Shown: piece by piece, positions 56,784-64,000 of the stretch
Numbering within the stretch: position 1 is the first letter of the stretch
Layout of the letters: every line of letters begins with the position of its first letter
Source of the DNA: Veillonella sp. 3891
GTDB lineage: Bacteria > Bacillota > Negativicutes > Veillonellales > Veillonellaceae
Assembly (NCBI RefSeq): GCF_003992315.1
Contig: NZ_RQVE01000011.1
Location: 1-64,000 of the forward strand
DNA: 64,000 nucleotides
Reading direction: 5' to 3'
The notes under the pieces: model-generated
The model's database searches: none
What the model saw: the letters and a program-made list of their open reading frames with translations, nothing else
What the model was told of the DNA's origin: nothing
Made by a program: the position numbers and the translations under genes

Positions 56784-57787
56784 TAGAAGTACCTCCGTTG
56801 TCTATACAATACCCACGCAAAGAATGGCGTTCCAATGAACCCACAGAGTATTCCTAGTGGAATCTCTGCTGTTGTTAATGCTCTAGCAAATAAATCTGCT
56901 ACCATCAAAAAGGAGGCACTAACTACAATCGTAGCGGGAATCAATTTTTTATGGTCATGGCCCACTAACATACGTGATAAATGTGGTATCACAAGACCTA
57001 CCCAACCAATGGTACCGCTCAAACATACAGCTGCTGCCGTTAGCAATGTGGAAATTCCTATGATAACTATACGTTCTCTCTGTACATTGACGCCTAAACT
57101 TTGTGCTTCTTGATCGGACAAGGATAAAATATTTAAGCGCCACCGCAAGGCTATGATTGCTATTGTTCCTACAACAACAATTGGCAACACATACAACAAA
57201 TTATCCCATGTGACTTTCGCCAAGCTACCTAATTGCCAATACACAATATCTTGTAATTCTGTATCTGGGTCAGCGATATATTTTAGCAACCCAATGATAG
57301 CGGCCATAAATCCAGACACAATGATGCCACATAAAACAAGAACAATTCTAGATTGGTTTTGAATCAATCTAGGTAACAATAAGGTGAGACATACTGCTAC
57401 AATCCCACCTATAAAAGCACACACTGCCACCCCATATAATGACAAATGCAATAAGATCCCTAAACAGGCTCCTACACTAGCACCGTGTGAAACACCTAAT
57501 AAATCTGGTGACACTAAATCATTGCGGAAAACTCCTTGATAGGCTGTTCCCGATACGGCTAACGCAACGCCTACCAAAATAGCACCAAGTACACGAGGCA
57601 ATCGAATCTCCATAACTACATTGTACATAGACGCATCCCAAGTGATGGGGAGTACTAAAAATTTAGACAGCAATATGTTCCACACTTCATGAACAGGAAT
57701 AAAAAAGCGTCCCATCACTAAGGACAGCAAAAAAATTCCACCGCACACAAGGACGGCTATCATCATAGTTCGTTTATAATGATACAT
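56783..57787 (-). CDS. FecCD-type permease
   Basis: 334 aa with about ten membrane helices. LPRVLGAILVGVALAVSGTAYQGVFRNDLVSPDLLGVSHGASVGA and GTIGWVGLVIPHLSRMLVGHDHKKLIP are FecCD signatures. It forms the transmembrane dimer of a siderophore, haem or corrinoid importer. First gene of the operon; AGGGAGG precedes its ATG. Confidence 0.93.
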   Translation of the reverse strand: MYHYKRTMMIAVLVCGGIFLLSLVMGRFFIPVHEVWNILLSKFLVLPITWDASMYNVVMEIRLPRVLGAILVGVALAVSGTAYQGVFRNDLVSPDLLGVSHGASVGACLGILLHLSLYGVAVCAFIGGIVAVCLTLLLPRLIQNQSRIVLVLCGIIVSGFMAAIIGLLKYIADPDTELQDIVYWQLGSLAKVTWDNLLYVLPIVVVGTIAIIALRWRLNILSLSDQEAQSLGVNVQRERIVIIGISTLLTAAAVCLSGTIGWVGLVIPHLSRMLVGHDHKKLIPATIVVSASFLMVADLFARALTTAEIPLGILCGFIGTPFFAWVLYRQRRYF

Positions 57788-57823
57788 AATGACCCTCCCT
57801 TTCTCAGTTACTCGTATACATTT

Positions 57824-57852
57824 ACTATAGATAGTTATTTCAAAATTTGCAA
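57824..57852 (-). promoter_or_regulatory. Promoter of the metal-chelate ABC operon
   Basis: Minus-strand TTGCAA (57847-57852), 17-nt spacer, TATAGT (57824-57829). No clear Fur box was seen nearby. Confidence 0.55.
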
Positions 57853-57889
57853 GAAGTTTTTTTACAGATTGAAATCTTTCATAATTAAA

Positions 57890-57923
57890 AAGCTGTAATG
57901 AAAGTTTCCTTTCACTACAGCTT
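57890..57923 (-). terminator. nhaA terminator
   Basis: AAGCTGTAATGAAAG and CTTTCACTACAGCTT pair around TTTC, with one mismatch, followed by T-rich sequence on the minus strand. Confidence 0.8.
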
Positions 57924-57956
57924 ATATAGAGCCTCTACTCTCTATGAAGTATGCAA

Positions 57957-59141
57957 TTAAATATGTTGTCCTTTGATCATATCGTATTCAGACACACTCA
58001 CTTGTTGTTTTCGTCCAGCAATTCGTAATACTGTATATCCCAAGATACCAGATACGATGGAACCTACGAAGATGCCAACTTTTGCCATTTCTTGGGCTTC
58101 TCCTGGAGGGAAGGCTAACAAGGATACGAACAAGCTCATGGTAAATCCAATACCACAGCAAAGAGCAATACCATACACATGCGTCCAATTAGTTTGAGCT
58201 GGCATTTCTACTAGTTTAGATTTTACTAGCAAAAATAAGGTACCAAATACACCTACTTGTTTACCTAATACTAAGCCTACTGCTACACCTAATACAACTG
58301 GATGAGCAAAGCTTTCTAAGGTAAATCCATGGAAGGATACCCCTGCATTGGCAAATCCAAAAATTGGAATAATCAAGTATGTAACCCAGTTACTTAATGT
58401 GTGCTCCCATTCCGATAAAGGAGATACATGACGTCCATCACGTATACCATGGTATGGAATGAAAGCCGCTAGAATAACGCCTGCTAAGGTAGCATGTAGT
58501 CCAGACTTAAACACACAGAACCAAAGGCCAAAGCCTAATGCTAAATACGGAATTGGTCGCGTATAGTTCATACGGTTTACGTATTGTAACATAAATACGA
58601 TGATGGCTGCTACGAATAAATAAAAGAAGTTTAACTCTGCTGTATAGAAGAACGCAATGATAACGATAGCCATCAAGTCATCCATAACAGCCAAGGTGGT
58701 TAAAAATACTTTCATCGCAATCGGCACTCGATCACCTAAGAGTGAAACAATACCGATGGCAAAGGCAATGTCTGTAGCTGTTGGTATCCCCCAACCATGA
58801 ATATAGTCTGGATGGTAACCAACGATGAAATAATAAATTAAGGCTGGCATTAAAAGACCAAAGAATGCAGCAATACCTGGTAAAAATCGTTTTGCATTGG
58901 TATTCAATTCCCCTGCAATCATTTCCCGTTTTACTTCTAGGCCTACAAATAAAAAGAAGACCGCCATGGCCACATCATTAATCCATAATTCAATGGATAA
59001 TGGTCCCAATTTAGCATGAAGTAAAGAGTGATACAAACTTTCTACTGGAGAGTTTGCCAATAGCACCCCTACCACAGCAGCTACGAAGAGTAGTACGCCC
59101 CCTGCTGATGGTGATGTAAAAAAAGATACAATTCGATTCAT
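57957..59141 (-). CDS. nhaA: NhaA Na+/H+ antiporter
   Basis: 394 aa, 12 membrane helices. The paired aspartates lie in FLTTLAVMDDLMAIVII, and LLANSPVESLYHSLL, FLFVGLEVKREMIAGELN and GIPTATDIAFAIGIVSLLGDRVP are diagnostic. It exports sodium for protons and helps pH and salt homeostasis. Confidence 0.96.
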   Translation of the reverse strand: MNRIVSFFTSPSAGGVLLFVAAVVGVLLANSPVESLYHSLLHAKLGPLSIELWINDVAMAVFFLFVGLEVKREMIAGELNTNAKRFLPGIAAFFGLLMPALIYYFIVGYHPDYIHGWGIPTATDIAFAIGIVSLLGDRVPIAMKVFLTTLAVMDDLMAIVIIAFFYTAELNFFYLFVAAIIVFMLQYVNRMNYTRPIPYLALGFGLWFCVFKSGLHATLAGVILAAFIPYHGIRDGRHVSPLSEWEHTLSNWVTYLIIPIFGFANAGVSFHGFTLESFAHPVVLGVAVGLVLGKQVGVFGTLFLLVKSKLVEMPAQTNWTHVYGIALCCGIGFTMSLFVSLLAFPPGEAQEMAKVGIFVGSIVSGILGYTVLRIAGRKQQVSVSEYDMIKGQHI

Positions 59142-59226
59142 ATAATTACCCCTCTACTATGTAATATATATCATTGAATAAGTAAACTACGTCTTTTGTT
59201 ATTATAGCACTAAATATATTCTTTAT

Positions 59227-60510
59227 CTATCGAATTTTTTCTATATTATGCATGTATACAAAATCCAAACTCAATTCCCCGATGTCCTTACGGTATTGTC
59301 GTCCTTCAAAATGAATTGTCCTCACTCTTGTGTAGGCAATATCCAAAGATTCTTGTAAGGTATCTCCCAATCCTACGACACCTAGAACACGGCCTCCTTG
59401 TGTTACATAGTGATCGCTTTCAAATACTGTTCCAGAGTGAAATACCATTGATCTAATATCCACAGTCTGTATATCACCGGTGATGCTTCGACCTATCAAT
59501 GGCTGATGTGGATATCCTTCGGATGCTAAGATCACACAAGAAGCATATTGTTTGGACCACTCCAAGGTCATCCCCTCTAACTGACCCGTAGCCGTAGCAT
59601 ACATGATTTCTCCTAAATCACTCTCTAATAATGGTAATACCACTTGTGCTTCTGGGTCTCCAAAACGGGCATTGAACTCTACCACTTTCGGCCCTTCCTC
59701 AGTAAGCATAAGACCCGTATACAAACAACCCACATAAGGATGCCCTGCTTCTGCCATAGCTTTCACGATAGGTTTTACTATGGTATCTACCACGTCTTGT
59801 TCCAAAGTCTCATTCAGTTCTGGCACTGGTGCATAGGCTCCCATACCACCCGTATTAGGACCTTCATCATGGTCTAACAATCGTTTATGATCTCTTGCTC
59901 CTATCATAGGCAATACGTGAGTGCCGTCCACAAAGGACAACAAGGCTAGCTCCTGTCCTCGCATATATTCCTCAATTATAATGCTTTCTTCGGAACTACT
60001 CAGCATCTCTTCCAACACTCGTTCTGCTTCTGTGAAAGTCTTACAAATGGTAACACCTTTACCACCACAGAGGCCATCCCTTTTTAATACAATGGGTACG
60101 CCCCATTGATGGATGATGCATTTTCCTGTTTCTACATCTTTACAAACCTCATACTTTGCCGTAGGAATTTCATATCGACGCATTAGATCTTTCGCAAAAG
60201 ACTTAGACCCTTCTATTCGAGAAGCCTGCTGGGATGGTCCAAATACTGGAATCCCCACGGCTCGAATTGCATCACTAAGTCCTTCTACAAGAGGTAATTC
60301 AGGCCCTATAACAACCAAATCAATCTTATAGTCTAATAACCAAGCTAGTAAGTTGTCTCGGTTATTCCAATCTAAGTTGACTACAGTGGCTATCGAAGTC
60401 ATCCCTGCATTGCCTGGCACTACATAGACATCTGTTACAGATGGGCTATGATGTAACTTCCAAGCTAATGCGTGTTCACGACCACCATTGCCAATAATAC
60501 ATACTTTCAT
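59227..60510 (-). CDS. purD: PurD, phosphoribosylamine-glycine ligase
   Basis: 427 aa, ATP-grasp. MKVCIIGNGGREHALAWKL, GPELPLVEGL, KDLMRRYEIPTAKYEV and EFNARFGDPEAQVVLPLLES identify GAR synthetase. It joins glycine to phosphoribosylamine in purine synthesis. Last gene of purF-purM-purN-purD. Confidence 0.97.
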   Translation of the reverse strand: MKVCIIGNGGREHALAWKLHHSPSVTDVYVVPGNAGMTSIATVVNLDWNNRDNLLAWLLDYKIDLVVIGPELPLVEGLSDAIRAVGIPVFGPSQQASRIEGSKSFAKDLMRRYEIPTAKYEVCKDVETGKCIIHQWGVPIVLKRDGLCGGKGVTICKTFTEAERVLEEMLSSSEESIIIEEYMRGQELALLSFVDGTHVLPMIGARDHKRLLDHDEGPNTGGMGAYAPVPELNETLEQDVVDTIVKPIVKAMAEAGHPYVGCLYTGLMLTEEGPKVVEFNARFGDPEAQVVLPLLESDLGEIMYATATGQLEGMTLEWSKQYASCVILASEGYPHQPLIGRSITGDIQTVDIRSMVFHSGTVFESDHYVTQGGRVLGVVGLGDTLQESLDIAYTRVRTIHFEGRQYRKDIGELSLDFVYMHNIEKIR

Positions 60511-60544
60511 AGATACCTCTCATGATAAACTATTGAGTAACAAC

Positions 60545-61153
60545 CTACTTCCTAATGACAACACGAGAGCCTACGATTTCCAAGGCATCCTCGCAAAATA
60601 AGCGCACCGCCTCTGGGTAGATGCGATGCTCTTCATGTAAGATTCGTTTCGATAGCGTATCCACCGTATCATCTTCATAGACAGGTACCACCGCCTGCGC
60701 AATGATAGGACCCGTATCCATGCCTTCATCCACAAAATGAACGGTACATCCTGTGTATTTTACGCCTTTTAGTAAGGCTTGCTTCTGTGCTTGTAACCCT
60801 GTAAAAGCTGGCAATAAGGAGGGATGAATGTTCAAGATATTTCCTCTGTACGCTTGCACAAATGTAGGCGGTAATACACGCATATATCCAGCTAACAACA
60901 CCCCATCAACGGCATAGGATGCTAATACATCGAGCGTAGCTTGTACCCACTCCTCTTTCTGTGCATACATAGTCGGATCTATTATATGAACGGGAATCTG
61001 CCAAGTGTATCCCTTCTCCACAATACCCACATTGGATCTATCACTAATGATAAGAACTATTTCACCCTCTATATGCCCCGCTTCTATAGCCTTATAGATG
61101 GCTTCTCCATTAGACCCTCTACCACTGCCAAATAGAGCTAATCGTTTACGCAT
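60545..61153 (-). CDS. purN: PurN, phosphoribosylglycinamide formyltransferase
   Basis: 202 aa from the ATG at 61153, where GGTGAGG is 6 nt upstream; an earlier in-frame TTG lies inside purM. LFGSGRGSNGEAI, catalytic Asn and His in NILNIHPSLLPAFTG, and Asp in VDEGMDTGPIIAQ. It formylates GAR with 10-formyl-THF. It overlaps purM by 8 bp. Confidence 0.95.
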   Translation of the reverse strand: MRKRLALFGSGRGSNGEAIYKAIEAGHIEGEIVLIISDRSNVGIVEKGYTWQIPVHIIDPTMYAQKEEWVQATLDVLASYAVDGVLLAGYMRVLPPTFVQAYRGNILNIHPSLLPAFTGLQAQKQALLKGVKYTGCTVHFVDEGMDTGPIIAQAVVPVYEDDTVDTLSKRILHEEHRIYPEAVRLFCEDALEIVGSRVVIRK

Positions 61154-62207
61154 GGAATGCCTCACCAAGAATCGTCACATCTCCCTGTCCTTCTGTAACA
61201 AGTCCAATAGAGTACACCACTTCTCCTTGTGCTTGCAACACTTCTACGACTCGTTCTACGAGTTCTGGTTTTACCACAAGCACCATACCTATACCCATAT
61301 TGAAGGTATGATACATTTCTCTCGTTTCCACATGTCCCCATTCTTGTAGTAGTTTAAAAATCGGTGGCACTGGCCAAGCATCACTGTGAATCGTGACAGA
61401 TAATCCTTTCGGTAATATACGAGGAATATTGTCGTAGAAAGATCCTCCTGTAATATGAGCCATCCCTTTCACCAACTGTTCTTTCAGTAGTGGTAGAATA
61501 GGTTTTACATACAGTTTTGTTGGTCGTAGTACTTCTTCTCCTATCGTGCATCCTAACTCATCTATATATCTGTCTAATGGCATTTGCTTTTTGTCTAAAA
61601 TAATATGACGTACTAAAGAAAATCCATTGGAATGCAAACCTGAAGAAGGTAAACCTAAGACCATATCCCCTGCCTCGATAGTGGCTCCCGTAATGCATTG
61701 ATCCTTGTCTACAATCCCCACTGCAAAACCTGCTAAATCATAATTGCCGTCGCCGTAGAAACTTGACATTTCTGACGTTTCTCCACCAATTAAGGCACAA
61801 CCACATGTTTCACAGGCCTCGCCAATGCCATCGATGATGCTTTCAATATGATCATGTTCCAATTTGCCTACTGCAATATAATCTAAGAAAAATAAAGGCG
61901 TCGCCCCCTGTGCTACTACATCGTTCACGCTCATAGCCACACAGTCTTGACCAATTTGGCGGTGCTCATTCATAAGGACAGCGAAACGAATTTTCGTGCC
62001 CACCCCATCCGTACTAGATACAAGAACGGGTTCTTTCATAGTATGCTGTGCCAAAGAGTACAGTCCACTAAAGCCGCCTAAGGACCCTAGTACACCTGGT
62101 GTATAGGTGCGTTCCACTCGCTCTTTAATCTTTTGAATCAGCTGATTGCCCACTTCCACATCTACGCCAGCATCTAAATAGGTAACAGGTGTATTATCGA
62201 CAGACAT
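61146..62207 (-). CDS. purM: PurM, phosphoribosylformylglycinamidine cyclo-ligase
   Basis: 353 aa. YLDAGVDVEVGNQLIQKIK, VSSTDGVGTKIRFA, CVAMSVNDVVAQGATPLFFLDY, GGETSEM and HITGGSFYDNIPRILP are AIR synthetase motifs of the PurM/ThiL superfamily. It converts FGAM to AIR. It overlaps purF by 14 bp. Confidence 0.97.
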   Translation of the reverse strand: MSVDNTPVTYLDAGVDVEVGNQLIQKIKERVERTYTPGVLGSLGGFSGLYSLAQHTMKEPVLVSSTDGVGTKIRFAVLMNEHRQIGQDCVAMSVNDVVAQGATPLFFLDYIAVGKLEHDHIESIIDGIGEACETCGCALIGGETSEMSSFYGDGNYDLAGFAVGIVDKDQCITGATIEAGDMVLGLPSSGLHSNGFSLVRHIILDKKQMPLDRYIDELGCTIGEEVLRPTKLYVKPILPLLKEQLVKGMAHITGGSFYDNIPRILPKGLSVTIHSDAWPVPPIFKLLQEWGHVETREMYHTFNMGIGMVLVVKPELVERVVEVLQAQGEVVYSIGLVTEGQGDVTILGEAFHA

Positions 62208-63609
62208 AAGTACCTCCCTTGGTATACTCTTCCCCTACAGGGCTTGGATACTCTCCAGTAAAACAAGCCACACATAAATGTTGTGCTTCTAATTGTTTCA
62301 AAGACTGCATCAATCCTTCATGAGACAAATAGTATAAACGATCAACGCCAATGTATTGGCGGATTTCTTCTATGGAATATCGATGCCCTAGCAACTCTTC
62401 TGCATCGGATGTATCGATACCAAAATAGCAAGGATATCGAACTGGTTCAGAAGCTAAGCATAAATATATTTCTTTCGCTCCCGCTTGTCGCAACATGGAA
62501 ACGATATATCGACTTGTGGTACCTCGTACAATGGAATCATCAATGAGAACAATGCGCTTACCTTGCACCACCTCAGGAATAACACTAAACTTGTTACGTA
62601 CCGCTTCTTCTCGACTCAATTGGTTAGGCTCTATGAAAGTCCGTAATACCCTCGGATTACGCACTAATCCTTCCTTATAAGGTATACCAGATGCCTCTGC
62701 ATATCCCCGAGCCGATAAAGTCCCTGAGTTAGGTATAGGCATAACAATATCCGCTTCATATTGGGTTTCTTTTGCCAACTGACGACCCATAGCCGCCCTT
62801 GCTTCTGATACACTTTGACCATCTATAACGCTAGTAGGATGCGCAAAATAAATATATTCAAACACGCAAGTATTCTGTGTACTCTCTTTAGGATAATAAG
62901 GTACACTAAAGATTCCATTTTTATCAATGATGACTATCTCACCGGGTCTTACATCACAAATAAAAATCCCCCCTATAGCTTCTATAGCACAACTTTCAGA
63001 AGCAAGTACATACCCATGCGCAGTATGTCCTATGCAAAGAGGACGATACCCCTGAAAATCTCGTACACCGATAAGCATCGTATCTGTAACAATTGTTAAA
63101 GAAAAAGCCCCTTCTAATCTCCTACAAGCTTTCTGAATAGCGCCTAGAATCGTCGATTCATTGGACCGTTGGATCAAATGGACGATTACTTCTGAATCCA
63201 TCGTCGTCGTAAACTTAGAGCCTTGCAATTCCAATTCGCGGCGTAACACTGGAGCATTTGTCAAGTTCCCATTATGGGCTACTGCGAAGGTCCCCCACGA
63301 CGATGTTCCTACAAGAGGTTGTACATCATCAGGATTCTCTATACCTGTCGTGGAATACCGCACATGTCCAATCCCTATATGACCTGCTAAGGTAGAAACA
63401 TCCTGTAAGGCCTCTTTCACCAATCCAGTCCCTTTCACCACACCTATTTGTGATTCATGTACCACAGCGATACCCGCGCCCTCTTGCCCTCGGTGCTGTA
63501 ACGCCACAAGCCCTTCATATATAGTTGTTCCGATGGTAGAGGTCCTGTCATAGAGTCCAAAGACCCCACACTCCTCATGCCATGTATCTAACACGCCATC
63601 ATATTTCAT
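62194..63609 (-). CDS. purF: PurF, amidophosphoribosyltransferase
   Basis: 471 aa. A propeptide ending in HEE precedes Cys14 (ECGVFGLYD), the Ntn glutaminase nucleophile after processing. HRGQEGAGI, RYSTTG, and the PRPP loop RIVLIDDSIVRGTTS follow. It commits PRPP to purine synthesis. A strong promoter lies upstream (63680-63708). Confidence 0.97.
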   Translation of the reverse strand: MKYDGVLDTWHEECGVFGLYDRTSTIGTTIYEGLVALQHRGQEGAGIAVVHESQIGVVKGTGLVKEALQDVSTLAGHIGIGHVRYSTTGIENPDDVQPLVGTSSWGTFAVAHNGNLTNAPVLRRELELQGSKFTTTMDSEVIVHLIQRSNESTILGAIQKACRRLEGAFSLTIVTDTMLIGVRDFQGYRPLCIGHTAHGYVLASESCAIEAIGGIFICDVRPGEIVIIDKNGIFSVPYYPKESTQNTCVFEYIYFAHPTSVIDGQSVSEARAAMGRQLAKETQYEADIVMPIPNSGTLSARGYAEASGIPYKEGLVRNPRVLRTFIEPNQLSREEAVRNKFSVIPEVVQGKRIVLIDDSIVRGTTSRYIVSMLRQAGAKEIYLCLASEPVRYPCYFGIDTSDAEELLGHRYSIEEIRQYIGVDRLYYLSHEGLMQSLKQLEAQHLCVACFTGEYPSPVGEEYTKGGTYVCR

Positions 63610-63679
63610 TATGCCCCCTAGAGTTATACCCTACTCATATCGTGCAATCGGACAGATTATCAAATGTCAAACTATCTCT

Positions 63680-63708
63680 ATTATAACTTGCTACACCGCT
63701 ATCTTCAA
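63680..63708 (-). promoter_or_regulatory. Promoter of the purF operon
   Basis: Minus-strand TTGAAG (63703-63708), 17-nt spacer, TATAAT (63680-63685). It sits in the 234-bp region shared with the divergent purL gene. No purine riboswitch core was recognised. Confidence 0.7.
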
Positions 63709-63843
63709 TATAAACTCAGGGAATCAACAAAAAAAACGTGGTATACTTAAGATACAACAATCATGTATAGAACGCTAACAAACACACGATAGGATGTATG
63801 GAAAATCCAACCACCGTTCCTATCCACCTAAAGGAGGCTATGT

Positions 63844-64000
63844 ATGCACATATTCCGTCTATTTGTCGCTCCTCGCACAACTACTTCACAAGAATCAGAA
63901 CAATTACGTATGATCTTTGAGCAAGATTTACAAATTCCTCTCACCAAGCTCACGATCTACGAACGATACGATATCTCTGAAATTACAGAATCAGAGTTTG
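63844..64000 (+). CDS. purL: PurL, phosphoribosylformylglycinamidine synthase, N-terminal part
   Basis: Partial, 52 codons, running off the right edge. It starts at the ATG at 63844, with AAAGGAGG 6 nt upstream. HIFRLFVAPRTTTSQESEQL, IPLTKLTIYERYDISEI resembles the start of the large single-chain clostridial PurL, which opens with a PurS-like module. Location opposite purF in a purine cluster supports this. The call rests on the short N-terminus only. Confidence 0.6.
   Translation, partial: MHIFRLFVAPRTTTSQESEQLRMIFEQDLQIPLTKLTIYERYDISEITESEF

Overview
The window is bacterial chromosome with a low-GC, AT-rich composition. A diderm Firmicute (Negativicutes, most likely Veillonella or a close relative) fits best. 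The signs are a SUF-only Fe-S operon (sufC-B-D-S-U), a perfect CIRCE element before groESL, an AMIN-domain cell-wall amidase next to a GerM lipoprotein, an anaerobic C4-dicarboxylate carrier, and a catalase preceded by PerR-box-like palindromes. The genus is inferred from gene content only. Almost every gene is on the minus strand; the WYL protein and a partial purL at the right edge are the exceptions.

Layout. 0-7 kb: suf operon behind a structured leader with an internal terminator, then lysA. 7-10.1 kb: a two-component system whose response regulator ends in a HEPN-like helical domain, not a DNA-binding domain. 10.3-19.2 kb: an accessory stretch in two cassettes, separated and flanked by one family of palindromic repeats. 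The first cassette is PRTase, DprA-like (SLOG), HAD, DprA-like, with a divergent tandem-WYL protein. The second is an Abi/UG-like reverse transcriptase followed by a DoxX membrane protein. 19.2-23.1 kb: katA and groESL. 23.1-30 kb: an ANTAR response regulator and its histidine kinase, coupled to tsaD-rimI-tsaB-tsaE, then one gene that fuses a Fic-type AMP-transferase-like module to thiamine-monophosphate kinase (ThiL). 30-37.5 kb: an osmolyte ABC importer, GerM lipoprotein, amidase, amino-acid permease and Dcu carrier.

37.8-49.2 kb is a defence island. It holds decayed gene fragments, a C5 methyltransferase with a GHKL-ATPase/nuclease, a four-gene LlaJI-type restriction-modification operon (two C5 methyltransferases, McrB-like NTPase, LlaJI-like nuclease), an IS30-type transposase remnant, and a Ser/Thr kinase paired with a small protein that may have an RNase H-like fold. 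49.5-59.2 kb returns to housekeeping and transport: rlmD-type methyltransferase, TerC, a 3D-domain wall protein, SemiSWEET, a metal-chelate ABC importer with two binding proteins, and NhaA. 59.2-64 kb: purF-purM-purN-purD, with a divergent purL starting at the right edge.

The best candidates for undescribed biology are the PRTase/SLOG/HAD/SLOG + WYL cassette, the REC-HEPN two-component system, the RT-DoxX pair inside the same repeat framework, the Fic-ThiL fusion, and the kinase/RNase H-like pair. All functional statements come from reading the sequence; no database search was run.
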